NCBI RefSeq assembly: GCF_000971985.1
Contig: NZ_LAQQ01000002.1
Coordinates: 124,001-188,000, forward strand
From: Paenibacillus dauci
GTDB lineage: Bacteria; Bacillota; Bacilli; Paenibacillales; Paenibacillaceae
Direction: 5' to 3'
DNA length: 64,000 nt
Below are positions 8,808 through 19,344 of the stretch, piece after piece; position 1 is the first letter of the stretch, and every line of letters begins with the position of its first letter. The position numbers were made by a program, and so were the translations under genes. The notes beneath the pieces were generated by a model. It searched no databases. It had not been told where the DNA came from and saw only the letters and a list, made by a program, of their open reading frames with translations.

Positions 8808-8821
8808 GGAACAATCGTTCC
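8808..8821. promoter_or_regulatory. TetR operator, copy 1 (own promoter)
   Basis: GGAACAATCGTTCC has perfect 5-base arms and lies 31-44 bases before the tetR-type start. Its exact reverse complement occurs at the promoter of the downstream MFS gene (9561-9574). Confidence 0.7.
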
Positions 8822-8851
8822 GAATGGGATATACTGTGTTCAAGAGAGGGG

Positions 8852-9436
8852 ATGGTTATCATCGGACGAACCAAGGAATTTGACCATACCGCAGTACTTC
8901 ACCAGGCGACTCTGCTATTTTGGGAAAAAGGATATGAAGGAACGAGCATGGCGGATCTGCTGGCAGCGATGAAGATTAGCCGATCCAGTATGTACGAGAC
9001 ATTTGTAGACAAGCATCATCTGTATCTGCAGGCGATCGAGCACTACAAAACAATCGGACAGGAGAAAAGGGATGTACTGATCCATGCGGAGTCGGCGCGG
9101 CAGGGACTAAGGGAGTATTTTGACAAGCATATCCAGTTCGCGTTTGACGAGAACTCTCCAAGAGGCTGTCTGATCACTAACGCAATCGCAGCGATCGATG
9201 CACCGGATGAGCAGATTGCCCACGTGATCCAGCACCGTTTTGATGAACTGGGTGAGATTTTCTACCGTTTGCTGCAAAAAGGCCAGCAGATCGGCGAGAT
9301 TGCCCCGGATTGGGATATCCGTAATCTGTCCTATATGCTGCTCAACCTCAACCACAGCATCAATATCGCCGCCAAGGTAGGACCGGAGCGCAAGCGGGTA
9401 GAGGATATGATGGAAATGGTCCTGTCGATGATCTGA
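8852..9436 (+). CDS. TetR/AcrR family transcriptional regulator
   Basis: The protein has 194 residues from the ATG at 8852; the frame is open upstream but similarity starts with GRTKEFDHTAVLHQATLLFW. The TetR HTH reads GYEGTSMADLLAAMKISRSS, then MYETFVDKHHLYLQAIEHY. The C-terminal ligand and dimer domain carries the NSPRGCLITNA motif common in the AcrR-like subgroup controlling efflux pumps. The MFS gene lies 158 bases downstream on the same strand. The same 14-base palindrome stands before both genes, so this protein probably represses itself and the pump until a ligand binds. The ribosome site (GAGAGGGG) is close to the start. Confidence 0.9.
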   Translation: MVIIGRTKEFDHTAVLHQATLLFWEKGYEGTSMADLLAAMKISRSSMYETFVDKHHLYLQAIEHYKTIGQEKRDVLIHAESARQGLREYFDKHIQFAFDENSPRGCLITNAIAAIDAPDEQIAHVIQHRFDELGEIFYRLLQKGQQIGEIAPDWDIRNLSYMLLNLNHSINIAAKVGPERKRVEDMMEMVLSMI

Positions 9437-9560
9437 TTTTTTGCAGGACCTGCTATTTTACAGATGGTTGAGAAATAAGAGATGGATTCCAAAACCTGTC
9501 CAGACAGCGGAGTACAGATCATTAGAACATAGCAGCAAGGTTTATTTTTTTAAATATTAT

Positions 9561-9574
9561 GGAACGATTGTTCC
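9561..9574. promoter_or_regulatory. TetR operator, copy 2 (MFS promoter)
   Basis: GGAACGATTGTTCC is the exact reverse complement of the site at 8808-8821. It lies right after a TATTAT -10-like hexamer (9555-9560) and 21 bases before the MFS start. It would block initiation there. Confidence 0.7.
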
Positions 9575-9594
9575 AAAAAGAGGAGTGTATTCTT

Positions 9595-10824
9595 ATGAGC
9601 ACCAAAGTCCAGGCTTCACCTGCCTCATCGGCAGACCCTACAACTTCAACTTCTATTCCCGGCTGGCTCGTTCTGTTTCTGGCCGTTGCCTGCGGCATTA
9701 TTGTCGCCAATCTTTATTATGCCCAGCCGCTGATCGGTCTGATCCGTCAGGATATTGGATTATCATCCGGTGCAGCAGGTCTGATCGTTACGCTGGCACA
9801 GATCGGCTATGCAGCCGGGTTATTATTTATCGTGCCACTAGGTGATATTCTGGAGAACCGGAAGCTGGTATTCGGCGGGCTGATCTTCACTGCAGCGGCG
9901 CTGGCGCTCACCGCCTGGGCGCAGAATTCGGTATTGTTCCTGATTGCTTCCATGCTGGTAGGTGTAGGTTCGGTAGCTGCGCAGATCTTGGTACCCTATG
10001 CGTCACATCTTGCTCCCGAAGCCTCTCGCGGCCGGGTGGTTGGTAATGTAATGAGCGGTCTGCTGCTCGGTATTATGCTGGCACGTCCGGTATCGAGTCT
10101 CGTCGCAGATTGGCTGGGCTGGCGGGCGATCTTCTGGCTGTCTGCTGTTCTTGTAGTAATTCTGTCGCTTGTTCTGGTCAAGGCACTTCCATCCAGACGT
10201 CCGGCATCGAATCACTCCTATGGACAGCTGATCGGTTCATTATGGGGACTGCTGGCCCATACGGCAATCTTGCGCCGCCGTGCCTTGTATCATGCTTTTG
10301 TATTCGGGACATTCAGTCTGTTCTGGACGACTGTGCCGCTGCTGCTGTCCAGTCCGGCTTTTCATTTCTCCCAGACCGAGATTGCCCTGTTCGCACTTGT
10401 CGGTGTAGCCGGAGCATTCGCTGCTCCAATCGCTGGTCGTCTGGCAGACAAAGGATGGATTCGTCCGGCAACCGGTATTGCGCTGGGGATTGTCATTCTG
10501 TCGATGATCCTGCCGTTGTTCGTACAGACACGTTCGGTAGGGACGGTTACGTTACTCGTGGTAGCTGCGATTGTACTGGATATGGGAGTATCTGCGAATA
10601 TGGTGATTGGTCAGCGGGCGATTTTCTCCCTCGGTGCCGAAGTGCGCAGCCGGATGAATGGACTGTACATGGCGATCTTCTTTATCGGTGGTGCTGCAGG
10701 TTCGGCAGCAGGCAGCTGGGCCTATGACATGGGAGGCTGGCAGGCGGCGCTGATGATCGGGATTGCTATGCCGGCAGTGGCGCTGTTATATTATCTGACC
10801 GAATACAGACGAGCTAAAAGCTGA
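9595..10824 (+). CDS. MFS efflux transporter
   Basis: The protein has 409 residues with about 12 membrane segments. The start is set at 9595 because AGAGGAGTG precedes it, while the upstream in-frame ATG at 9559 lies inside the TetR operator. The N-terminal segment contains [12 protein letters not shown] and the loop 2-3 motif [12 protein letters not shown] (a variant of the GDxxGRR signature). It resembles drug/arabinose-type MFS exporters of the YgaY/NLYYAQP group. Its likely role is TetR-controlled export of a small toxic compound. A strong terminator follows at 10915-10953. Confidence 0.88.
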   Translation: MSTKVQASPASSADPTTSTSIPGWLVLFLAVACGIIVANLYYAQPLIGLIRQDIGLSSGAAGLIVTLAQIGYAAGLLFIVPLGDILENRKLVFGGLIFTAAALALTAWAQNSVLFLIASMLVGVGSVAAQILVPYASHLAPEASRGRVVGNVMSGLLLGIMLARPVSSLVADWLGWRAIFWLSAVLVVILSLVLVKALPSRRPASNHSYGQLIGSLWGLLAHTAILRRRALYHAFVFGTFSLFWTTVPLLLSSPAFHFSQTEIALFALVGVAGAFAAPIAGRLADKGWIRPATGIALGIVILSMILPLFVQTRSVGTVTLLVVAAIVLDMGVSANMVIGQRAIFSLGAEVRSRMNGLYMAIFFIGGAAGSAAGSWAYDMGGWQAALMIGIAMPAVALLYYLTEYRRAKS

Positions 10825-10914
10825 ACAAGCTCTTATATACTTAATAGATGAACAGGTTGGATGCGCTTTGGGTAACACGGCTGCAGTATTAACAAACCAG
10901 ATCATTTGCATGAC

Positions 10915-10953
10915 AAAAAGGAAGGAGGCACGTTATTGTGCTCCTTCCTTTTC
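10915..10953. terminator. Bidirectional terminator
   Basis: AAAAAGGAAGGAG and CTCCTTCCTTTTC form a 12-13 base stem. A-rich and T-rich flanks act in both directions, for the MFS gene and the convergent glucosidase gene ending at 10999. Confidence 0.88.
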
Positions 10954-10998
10954 TGTACTTATCGTGTTATTCCTGTAAGGATACAGCGGTCCCCGTAG

Positions 10999-12859
<1,861 letters not shown>

Positions 12860-14770
12860 TTAACGGACAACGGTCAGGATGTCAGCGTCGGTGGTTGCAT
12901 TTTCCAGGGTACCGACGACGATTTCCTTGTAATCGAAAGCATTGGTGACCAGGACGGGGGTAATCGTCGGAATGCCCTCGCGCTGGATCAGCTCTTTATC
13001 GAATTCGAGTAACAGGTCGCCTTTGCGGAAGGTATCGCCGTCCTGCACCTTGAGGGTAAAAGGTGCGCCTTTGAGCTTGACGGTATCCAGACCGATATGG
13101 ACGAATAGCTCAACACCCGTGTTGGAGCGTAATCCGATCGCATGACGGGTTGGTGCAATCGTGGCTACCGTTCCATCAAATGGAGCATACAGCTTATTGT
13201 CGGAGGGTTCGATGGCAAGACCGGAACCCATAGCGCCGGAGCTAAATGCCTCGTCCGGTACGTCGGTGAGCGGGATGATTCTGCCGCGCAGGGGCGAAGC
13301 AATATTCTCTTCACCAGCGGGAATATCACTGTCGTTCTGCTGAGCAGGACCTGTCTGTCCCTGCTGCTCTACCAGATTGCTGTCGCCGGAAGCCTTGGCT
13401 TCATCAACGCCATAACCGAAGATCTGGATCAGAATAACCGGCAGTACAATTGCAATTGCCGCTCCAATCAGAATGCCCCAGACGGATGTAGGATAATCGG
13501 CATTGATACTGTTAACGATAGTCAGTGGTCCCGGCAGACCCGCATAGGCAAAATAATACGGGTTAAAGAAACTTGCCACTACGGCACCGACTGCACCGGA
13601 GATACAGCCGAAGATCATCGGCTTTTTGAAGCGTAGGGTAACGCCATAAATTGCCGGCTCGGTAATGCCGAATAGTCCGGTCACCCCGGCGGAGATACCA
13701 ATCTTGCGGGTCTCCTGATTGCGGGACTTAAGGATAACACCGAGTACGGCACCGATCTGGGCGACAACTGCAATCGTCTGGTACGCCTGGAAGGAATCCC
13801 GACCATACTGTTCAAAGTTGGCAAGTACCATCGGCGTTACGCCCCAGTGTACGCCGAAGATGACGATTACCTGCCAGAATCCGCCGATAATCGCGCCGGC
13901 CAGAGCAGGCGCATTTTCAGCCAGGAAATTGTATCCGTTTGCAATGCCGTTGGCACCAAGTGTAGTAATCGGTCCAATCAGTACAATTGTCAGTGGAACC
14001 ATAACCAGCATACATAACAAAGGAACAAATAATGGGCGAATAATCTCGTTCATCCGCTTGTTGAGGAAGCGTTCCAGATAAGACAGAATCCACACCAGGA
14101 ACAGCGGAGGCAGTACGGAAGACGTATACGTCGTCTCGGTCAAAGCAATACCGAGGAAGTTGACGCTTCCTCCATCAGCGATCTGGGCAGCCATCTCGGC
14201 CCAGGTAGGACTGACCAGTGCAGCACAGCAGGCTACGGCTATATACGTATTGGTCTTAAAATGCTTGGCTGCTGTAATCGCAATAAAGATCGGCAGGAAG
14301 GTAAATGGTGCCCACGAGATAAAGCTGATCACCTGGTAAGTGCCCGTCTCGGCAAATCCGGCAAACAGTAGATTCGCAATAATCAGCAGTCCCTGCATAA
14401 TCCCGGCTGCTGCGAGTATGTATACAAAAGGAGCAAATACAGCAGACATGGTCGCAATAATGCGGTTGAGAATTGTGCCTTTATGTTCAGTCTGTTCGTC
14501 GGCTGTATCCAGATTCACCAGTTTGGCAAATTCATCGTATACTTCGCCCACATGCTGACCGATCACGACCTGAAATTGTCCGGCATTCTCGACGACAGTA
14601 ATTACGCCCGGCATGGAAGCTACAGCTTCTTTGGCCTGTGGACTGGATTGCTTCAGTACAAGACGAAGTCTGGTAGCGCAGCGTGTAGCGCCTGTTACAT
14701 TGCTCTCGCCACCTACCGCTTCCAGAATATCTTTAGCCAGCTTCGGATAATCTCTCACTTTTCCCGACAT
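12860..14770 (-). CDS. bglP: PTS beta-glucoside transporter, EIIBCA fusion
   Basis: The protein has 636 residues with all three PTS parts in the order B-C-A. EIIB (1-90) carries the phospho-cysteine motif GATRCATRLRLVLKQ. EIIC (about 105-460) has about ten membrane segments and the WGVTPM and GITEPAIYGVTLRFKKP motifs of the beta-glucoside family. EIIA (about 490-636) has LYAPFDGTVATI and the active-site histidine in LFVHIGLDTVKLKG. It imports and phosphorylates beta-glucosides and hands them to the GH1 enzyme. A GGAGG site lies before the ATG. The promoter and GntR-type operator lie just upstream (14803-14851). Substrate (salicin, arbutin, cellobiose) is inferred from the family. Confidence 0.94.
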   Translation of the reverse strand: MSGKVRDYPKLAKDILEAVGGESNVTGATRCATRLRLVLKQSSPQAKEAVASMPGVITVVENAGQFQVVIGQHVGEVYDEFAKLVNLDTADEQTEHKGTILNRIIATMSAVFAPFVYILAAAGIMQGLLIIANLLFAGFAETGTYQVISFISWAPFTFLPIFIAITAAKHFKTNTYIAVACCAALVSPTWAEMAAQIADGGSVNFLGIALTETTYTSSVLPPLFLVWILSYLERFLNKRMNEIIRPLFVPLLCMLVMVPLTIVLIGPITTLGANGIANGYNFLAENAPALAGAIIGGFWQVIVIFGVHWGVTPMVLANFEQYGRDSFQAYQTIAVVAQIGAVLGVILKSRNQETRKIGISAGVTGLFGITEPAIYGVTLRFKKPMIFGCISGAVGAVVASFFNPYYFAYAGLPGPLTIVNSINADYPTSVWGILIGAAIAIVLPVILIQIFGYGVDEAKASGDSNLVEQQGQTGPAQQNDSDIPAGEENIASPLRGRIIPLTDVPDEAFSSGAMGSGLAIEPSDNKLYAPFDGTVATIAPTRHAIGLRSNTGVELFVHIGLDTVKLKGAPFTLKVQDGDTFRKGDLLLEFDKELIQREGIPTITPVLVTNAFDYKEIVVGTLENATTDADILTVVR

Positions 14771-14802
14771 GGATATCGCCTCCTCACACTTTATACCTTC
14801 AT

Positions 14803-14831
14803 ATTATAATTATAACGGTATAATTTATCAA
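14803..14831 (-). promoter_or_regulatory. Promoter of PTS-glucosidase operon
   Basis: On the minus strand, TTGATA (complement of 14826-14831) and a perfect TATAAT (complement of 14803-14808) are exactly 17 bases apart. The spacer is filled by the palindrome at 14809-14824. Confidence 0.7.
14809..14824. promoter_or_regulatory. GntR-type operator in promoter spacer
   Basis: ATTATAACGGTATAAT is a 16-base palindrome with one mismatched pair. It lies exactly between the -35 and -10 of the PTS promoter. A second copy of its right half, GGTATAAT, lies at 14844-14851 over an extended -10 (TGGTATAAT) that may drive the divergent GntR gene. Confidence 0.55.
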
Positions 14832-14972
14832 TACCCGAATAATGGTATAATGATTCAGTCAGCAAGAAAATTCGTCCCATTCCTTTTAAGGATGATGGGG
14901 GAATGAGCTTTGAGGCGCCCTGTGTTACAATCTGGATAATGCAGGAGATCAACCAGACAAAGAGGAATGCAC

Positions 14973-15677
14973 ATGCTAAAATATCAGCACATTGCCAATG
15001 AAATCGAAAAATACATTCAGGATCATGCGCTGCAGCAGGGCGACAAGCTGCCGGTGCTGGATGAACTGATGATCCAGTTCGGGGTCAGCAAGAGTACCAT
15101 TATCAAGTCGCTGGAGCTGCTGGAGGAGAAGGGTGTTATTTTCCAGGTACGCGGCAGCGGAATCTTCGTGCGGAGACACCGGCGCAAAGGCTATATCAGC
15201 CTGCTGTCCAATCAGGGATTCACCCGGGATCTGGAGAGCTTCCCGATTACATCGAAAGTGCTGGAGCTGGATATCCGCAAGCCAAGCCGTGAGGTTGCCC
15301 AGAACCTGAATATCGATCAGGAACAGGATGTATACCATGTAAAGCGTATTCGTTACATTTATGAGCAGACGCTCTGTGTAGAGGAATCGTATTACAACAA
15401 GTCGATCGTAACGTATCTGAACAACGAGATTGCCACCGATTCGATCTTCGATTATATCCGTGATGCTCTGGGTCAGAAGATCGGCTTCTCGGACTCCTAT
15501 TTGCATATCGACAAGCTGAATGAAGAAGAAGCACAGTATCTGGGGCTGCAAAAAGGTGATCCCAAAATGGATGTGGAGACTATTTTCCATCTGTCCAATG
15601 GACAGCCGTTCGACTTTTCCCGGCTGACGTATAACTATATTCAGGCCCAGTTCTTTATTCAGGCCAATGGGCAATAA
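14973..15677 (+). CDS. GntR family regulator with UTRA domain
   Basis: The protein has 234 residues from the second ATG (14973), since the AGAGGA site is directly against the first ATG (14967). Residues 1-70 are the GntR winged HTH (YQHIANEIEKYIQDHALQQG, then LDELMIQFGVSKSTIIKSLE). Residues 85-230 are a UTRA ligand domain (REVAQNLNIDQEQDVYHVKR, VEESYYNKSI). It is divergent from the beta-glucoside PTS operon and shares its 200-base promoter region. It is therefore the likely sugar-phosphate-responsive repressor of that operon, replacing the antiterminator often used by bgl systems. Confidence 0.92.
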   Translation: MLKYQHIANEIEKYIQDHALQQGDKLPVLDELMIQFGVSKSTIIKSLELLEEKGVIFQVRGSGIFVRRHRRKGYISLLSNQGFTRDLESFPITSKVLELDIRKPSREVAQNLNIDQEQDVYHVKRIRYIYEQTLCVEESYYNKSIVTYLNNEIATDSIFDYIRDALGQKIGFSDSYLHIDKLNEEEAQYLGLQKGDPKMDVETIFHLSNGQPFDFSRLTYNYIQAQFFIQANGQ

Positions 15678-15702
15678 CAGTAGAAGAAGACGATTTGCTA
15701 TC

Positions 15703-15742
15703 AAAAAGACTCCAATCCGCAGACAGGGATTGGAGTCTTTTT
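15703..15742 (+). terminator. Terminator after GntR gene
   Basis: AAAAAGACTCCAATCC and GGATTGGAGTCTTTTT form a perfect 15-16 base stem with a T tract. Confidence 0.92.
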
Positions 15743-15762
15743 GTGATGACAGGAATAGACGC

Positions 15763-16167
15763 TTATGCAAATGGAGCGAAATGCAGCTTGCTGCGGAACA
15801 AGGGATGAAGCAGGATCGCTATACCCAAATGCACAAGCCCAACAGCAGAAGTAGTAACAAGAACAATCATGCCGAGAAAAGTATGGATGCTGTAGCCGGC
15901 GATAAAAAACAAAGCAGTGAAATTCAGTATGTAAAGCAATAGTATCGTCAAATAAATATTTTTCTTGGGAGTCAGATAATAAAGGAAGAGTTGGGCGATC
16001 AGTGAAAACCCTATAATCCAGAAAGAAGGCAGAAATACAGCGGCTGTAGATACATCATTAAATAGAAGAAAGTCATTATACTGCTCCGAAGCAGGCCAGA
16101 ATTGAAATATCCCATATCCACTAAAAAAAGCAGACAGCAGGATAAATACATAATAGTAATAAATCAT
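15763..16167 (-). CDS. Small membrane protein of unknown function
   Basis: The protein has 134 residues with four hydrophobic segments, roughly at 3-22, 43-65, 70-92 and 100-122. I recognise no family motif. GGGAGGCAGCG just upstream supports the ATG at 16165-16167. It lies between the GntR terminator and the PadR promoter and is transcribed against both neighbours. Confidence 0.65.
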   Translation of the reverse strand: MIYYYYVFILLSAFFSGYGIFQFWPASEQYNDFLLFNDVSTAAVFLPSFWIIGFSLIAQLFLYYLTPKKNIYLTILLLYILNFTALFFIAGYSIHTFLGMIVLVTTSAVGLVHLGIAILLHPLFRSKLHFAPFA

Positions 16168-16298
16168 TCGCTGCCTCCCGGTTCTATTATTTTAAGATTT
16201 CATTTTTCTATATAAAAAGATAAAACAGAAATTCAGTAAATAGCAAATAACGCTTATCCAAAAATCCTACTTTCAAATAAATAGGTTACCTAAATAGA

Positions 16299-16327
16299 TT
16301 GACAGCTAATTCAAAAGTGAGTATATT
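16299..16327 (+). promoter_or_regulatory. Promoter of the PadR-efflux operon
   Basis: A perfect TTGACA (16299-16304) and TATATT (16322-16327) are 17 bases apart. They lie upstream of the PadR gene and next to the palindrome at 16340-16355. Confidence 0.75.
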
Positions 16328-16339
16328 AATCAACAGACA

Positions 16340-16355
16340 TACTCTGTACAGAGTA
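16340..16355. promoter_or_regulatory. PadR operator candidate
   Basis: TACTCTGTACAGAGTA is a perfect 16-base palindrome starting 12 bases after the -10, in the early transcribed region. It is well placed for repression by the PadR protein encoded next. A weaker repeat, CTCTAGGCAGAG, follows at once. Confidence 0.65.
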
Positions 16356-16438
16356 CTCTAGGCAGAGTGAAGAGGTAAAAAGTACACTATTGTTCCATCA
16401 GAAACAAACCGGACAAGAAGAGTAGAAAGGGGAATGTT

Positions 16439-16990
16439 TTGTCTCTACAAATTTATATTCTGGGTTCGCTATGGCATGAAGAGCGACACCCTTATGACAT
16501 CAAGAAACGGATTTTGGAAAACACAAGCAATACCGTCAGCATTACCGACGGCAATCTGTACTACAATTTCGATGCCCTCCACAAAAAGGGATATTTGGAC
16601 AAGGTAGAAACGGTCCAGTCCGAAGGTCATCCGGATAAGAGCAATTATGCGATTACCGAGAACGGCCGTGAGGCACTCAAGGATATGATCTACAAAAGCT
16701 TCAAAAACCCCAAAGATATCCGCTCACTACTGGCACCGCTGTTTTTTGTCAAACTGGTCGATATCGAGCGTATCCAGTTCATGCTGACCGAAGCGATTGC
16801 GCAGAAGGAACAGGAGCTGGAGGATATGAAAGAGCGTACTGCTTCCTGGCGGCCTGTGAATATCGAGGCCGGTTACGAGGAATGTTATGAATTTCTGATA
16901 CGTTATGGACGATCCGGTCGCACACACGAACTGGATAATCTCAAAGATTTACTGGGAGTCATTAGCCGGATGCAGGAAGACCGCGCCTGA
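16439..16990 (+). CDS. PadR family transcriptional regulator (TTG start)
   Basis: The protein has 183 residues starting at TTG (16439-16441), seven bases after AAAGGGG; the nearby ATG is in another frame. The N-terminal winged HTH is typical: IYILGSLWHEERHPYDIKKR, DGNLYYNFDALHKKGYLDKV, GHPDKSNYAITENGREAL. The C-terminal dimer helix is of the Vir (PadR_C) type. It heads an operon with two membrane-fusion proteins and a DHA2 pump. PadR proteins usually repress such efflux genes until an aromatic or cationic drug binds. Confidence 0.9.
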   Translation: MSLQIYILGSLWHEERHPYDIKKRILENTSNTVSITDGNLYYNFDALHKKGYLDKVETVQSEGHPDKSNYAITENGREALKDMIYKSFKNPKDIRSLLAPLFFVKLVDIERIQFMLTEAIAQKEQELEDMKERTASWRPVNIEAGYEECYEFLIRYGRSGRTHELDNLKDLLGVISRMQEDRA

Positions 16991-17033
16991 CCCACAGCAT
17001 GATTGGCAAATATACAAGTCCGAGGTGGAAGTT

Positions 17034-17687
17034 GTGAGAAAGAAGATTACCCTATGGGTTCTTATTGTGCTGCTCATTGTGAGTGGTGGAGCGCTCGGTT
17101 ACTACTATTGGTACCAGGGAGCGCATTTTGTAAAAACTGATGATGCCCGCATTGCGGCCGATCAGTACAAGGTAATGCCGCAGCTGACAGCCCGGTTGAA
17201 CCATATTGATGTGGAAGAAGGCGACGTGCTGAAGCAAAACGAGCCGATCGCCGAACAGGATGTATCCGGACTCGATGCCAGTGTGATCAGCAAATCGATT
17301 GTACGCGCACCGATCAGCGGAACCGTAATCAAGCTGAATGCCAAAGAGCATGAGATTGCTTCCCCCAGCGCTGCTGTAGCGATCATGGTCGATATGAACA
17401 ATCTGTATGTAACGACCAATATCGAAGAGACCGATATCAGCCGTATTAAGCTGGGAGCGGTTGTCGATATTACACTGGATGCTGCCGGCGACCAGATGAT
17501 CCAGGGAAAAGTCCGCAAAGTGGGGCAAGCGTCCAACTCGGTCTTTTCCGTGATTCCGGCGACCAACACCAGTGGTAACTTTAACAAAGTCACCCAGCGT
17601 ATTCCGGTGGAAATCGCACTGAATGTGCCGGAAGGTATGAAGCTGATCCCGGGCACCAATGTGGAAGTCAAGATTCATACTTCATAA
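17034..17687 (+). CDS. Short HlyD/EmrA-type efflux adaptor (GTG start)
   Basis: The protein has 217 residues from GTG at 17034, chosen because CGAGGTGGAAG precedes it and the sequence begins with a basic stretch and one membrane anchor (ITLWVLIVLLIVSGGALGYY). The lipoyl/barrel-sandwich halves follow: FVKTDDARIAADQYKVMPQL and IVRAPISGTVIKLNA. They are joined by only about 25 residues, so the usual long coiled-coil hairpin is missing. A beta-barrel domain ends the protein. EmrA/YknX-like adaptors connect an inner-membrane pump to the outside; in Gram-positives the role is less clear. The DHA2 pump follows 14 bases downstream. Confidence 0.85.
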   Translation: MRKKITLWVLIVLLIVSGGALGYYYWYQGAHFVKTDDARIAADQYKVMPQLTARLNHIDVEEGDVLKQNEPIAEQDVSGLDASVISKSIVRAPISGTVIKLNAKEHEIASPSAAVAIMVDMNNLYVTTNIEETDISRIKLGAVVDITLDAAGDQMIQGKVRKVGQASNSVFSVIPATNTSGNFNKVTQRIPVEIALNVPEGMKLIPGTNVEVKIHTS

Positions 17688-17701
17688 AAGGGGGCGTCGA
17701 T

Positions 17702-19267
17702 GTGTCTGCAGAAACTCTAAACGCCGCTCCTGCCGCAACAACCGATAGCCTGACATCCAAAGAACGCTGGTTTGCCTTCTGGTCGATTGTACTGGGTACC
17801 TTTGTTGCGGTACTCAATAACAGTCTGATCAACGTCGCTATTCCCCAGCTTACTACGGATCTGGGTTCAACTACGACACGCATTCAGTGGGTTATTACCG
17901 GCTATACGCTCGCTTCGGGGATTATCGTACCGATTACCGGATTTATGGAGCAGCGGATCGGCTACAAGAAATTTATGATACTGGCGTTGTCGGTATTTAC
18001 AATAGGTACACTGATTTGTGCCTTCGCCTGGAATGATATGTCACTGATCGCCGCACGGATTCTCGCAGGTCTTGGCGGCGGACTCATTATGCCGCTCAGT
18101 ATGACGATCGTCTACAAAATTATGCTGCGTGAACAGATCGGCTTTGCCGTGGGTCTGTGGGGCATAGCGGCAATGGCGGCGCCGGCCATTGGACCGACGC
18201 TCAGTGGTTATCTTATTGAGTGGTTTAACTGGCGTTTTCTGTTTATCGCCTGTGTGCCGATTGCCTTGTTCGCTATTCTGATGATCTTCCTGTTAATCAA
18301 GGAACCGCCGAAGAACCAGCCGATCAAGTTCGATCTGATAGGCTTCCTGCTATCGGCGACATGTGCAGGCACATTGCTGTATGCACTGTCCAACGGCGCT
18401 TCGTCCGGCTGGACGTCGTTCAAGATTGTCGGTCTGCTGTTTATCGCTTTCTGGTCGCTGGTTTTCCTGATTTTTGTGGAGCGCGGCAAGGATAACGCAG
18501 TTATCGATATTTCTTTATTCAAAAATTACAAGTTCACGATCAGTGTAGTGGCTTCCAGCTTTGTCATGATGGGCATGATGGGAGGAACCTTCCTGGCACC
18601 GCTCTTTTTGCAAAATATTCAATCGTATTCGGCGATCAGCACCGGTCTGATCCTGCTGCCGCAGGCGGTAGCGATGGCGCTAATGATGCCAATCGCAGGC
18701 AAGCTGGTGGACAAGATCGGTATCGTACCGCTCTGTCTGTTCGGTCTGACACTGACCAGCGTAATGACCTATCATCTGCACACACTGACTCCGCAGACCT
18801 CACGGTTCTGGTTCGAGACGGTCATGGTCGTGCGCGGAATGGGGATCGGTCTCTGCCTGATGCCGCTGTCGACGGTCGGTATGAACGCTATAGCGGAAGA
18901 AGTATCCGCCGCCAAAGTAAGCAGTGCCTCAGCAGCATCGAATCTTATTCGTACGCTGGCCGGTTCGATGGCGATCGCCATTTTTACCTTTATCATGCAG
19001 AATCGTACAGCCCTGCACAGCCAGCATATCGCTGAATCGGTTACGGCCGAAGGCGGGCAATATCTGCAATCGGTACTCGGCAGCTCCTGGCTGTCCAGCA
19101 CAACAGGTCTGATCTCGCTGGATGCTGCTTCACGGGGAATTGCCGATACGTTCCTGCTGTCTTCGATTCCGCTGTTCTGCTGTCTGCCGCTGATGCTGCT
19201 ATTTATCAGCCGGAAAAAGAAGAAAAAAGAAATCGTCATTACCGACGAAGTACCTGCTCAGGCCTGA
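17702..19267 (+). CDS. DHA2 (EmrB/QacA) family MFS drug transporter (GTG start)
   Basis: The protein has 521 residues and about 14 membrane segments. The GTG at 17702 follows AAAGGGGGC. DHA2 signatures are present: GTFVAVLNNSLINVAIPQLT (motif D1 region), WVITGYTLASGIIVPITGFM, and RILAGLGGGLIMPLSMTIVY with the motif GxxxGPTLSGYL as GPTLSGYLIEWFNWRFLF (antiporter motif C). It is a proton-driven multidrug exporter of the EmrB type. The C-terminus ends in a basic KKKKK tail. It lies between two adaptor genes in the PadR operon. Confidence 0.92.
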   Translation: MSAETLNAAPAATTDSLTSKERWFAFWSIVLGTFVAVLNNSLINVAIPQLTTDLGSTTTRIQWVITGYTLASGIIVPITGFMEQRIGYKKFMILALSVFTIGTLICAFAWNDMSLIAARILAGLGGGLIMPLSMTIVYKIMLREQIGFAVGLWGIAAMAAPAIGPTLSGYLIEWFNWRFLFIACVPIALFAILMIFLLIKEPPKNQPIKFDLIGFLLSATCAGTLLYALSNGASSGWTSFKIVGLLFIAFWSLVFLIFVERGKDNAVIDISLFKNYKFTISVVASSFVMMGMMGGTFLAPLFLQNIQSYSAISTGLILLPQAVAMALMMPIAGKLVDKIGIVPLCLFGLTLTSVMTYHLHTLTPQTSRFWFETVMVVRGMGIGLCLMPLSTVGMNAIAEEVSAAKVSSASAASNLIRTLAGSMAIAIFTFIMQNRTALHSQHIAESVTAEGGQYLQSVLGSSWLSSTTGLISLDAASRGIADTFLLSSIPLFCCLPLMLLFISRKKKKKEIVITDEVPAQA

Positions 19268-19344
19268 TCGGAGCGATATCTGTCGCGTTATAAAATAAAA
19301 ATAAAATCGAAATCAGCCATCACAGAAAGAAAGGGAAGCGAGCA

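Noticed and set aside
10110-10727. 205-codon second-frame ORF inside the MFS gene
   Set aside because: It overlaps a well-supported transporter and has Cys/Ser/Arg-rich composition typical of a shadow frame.
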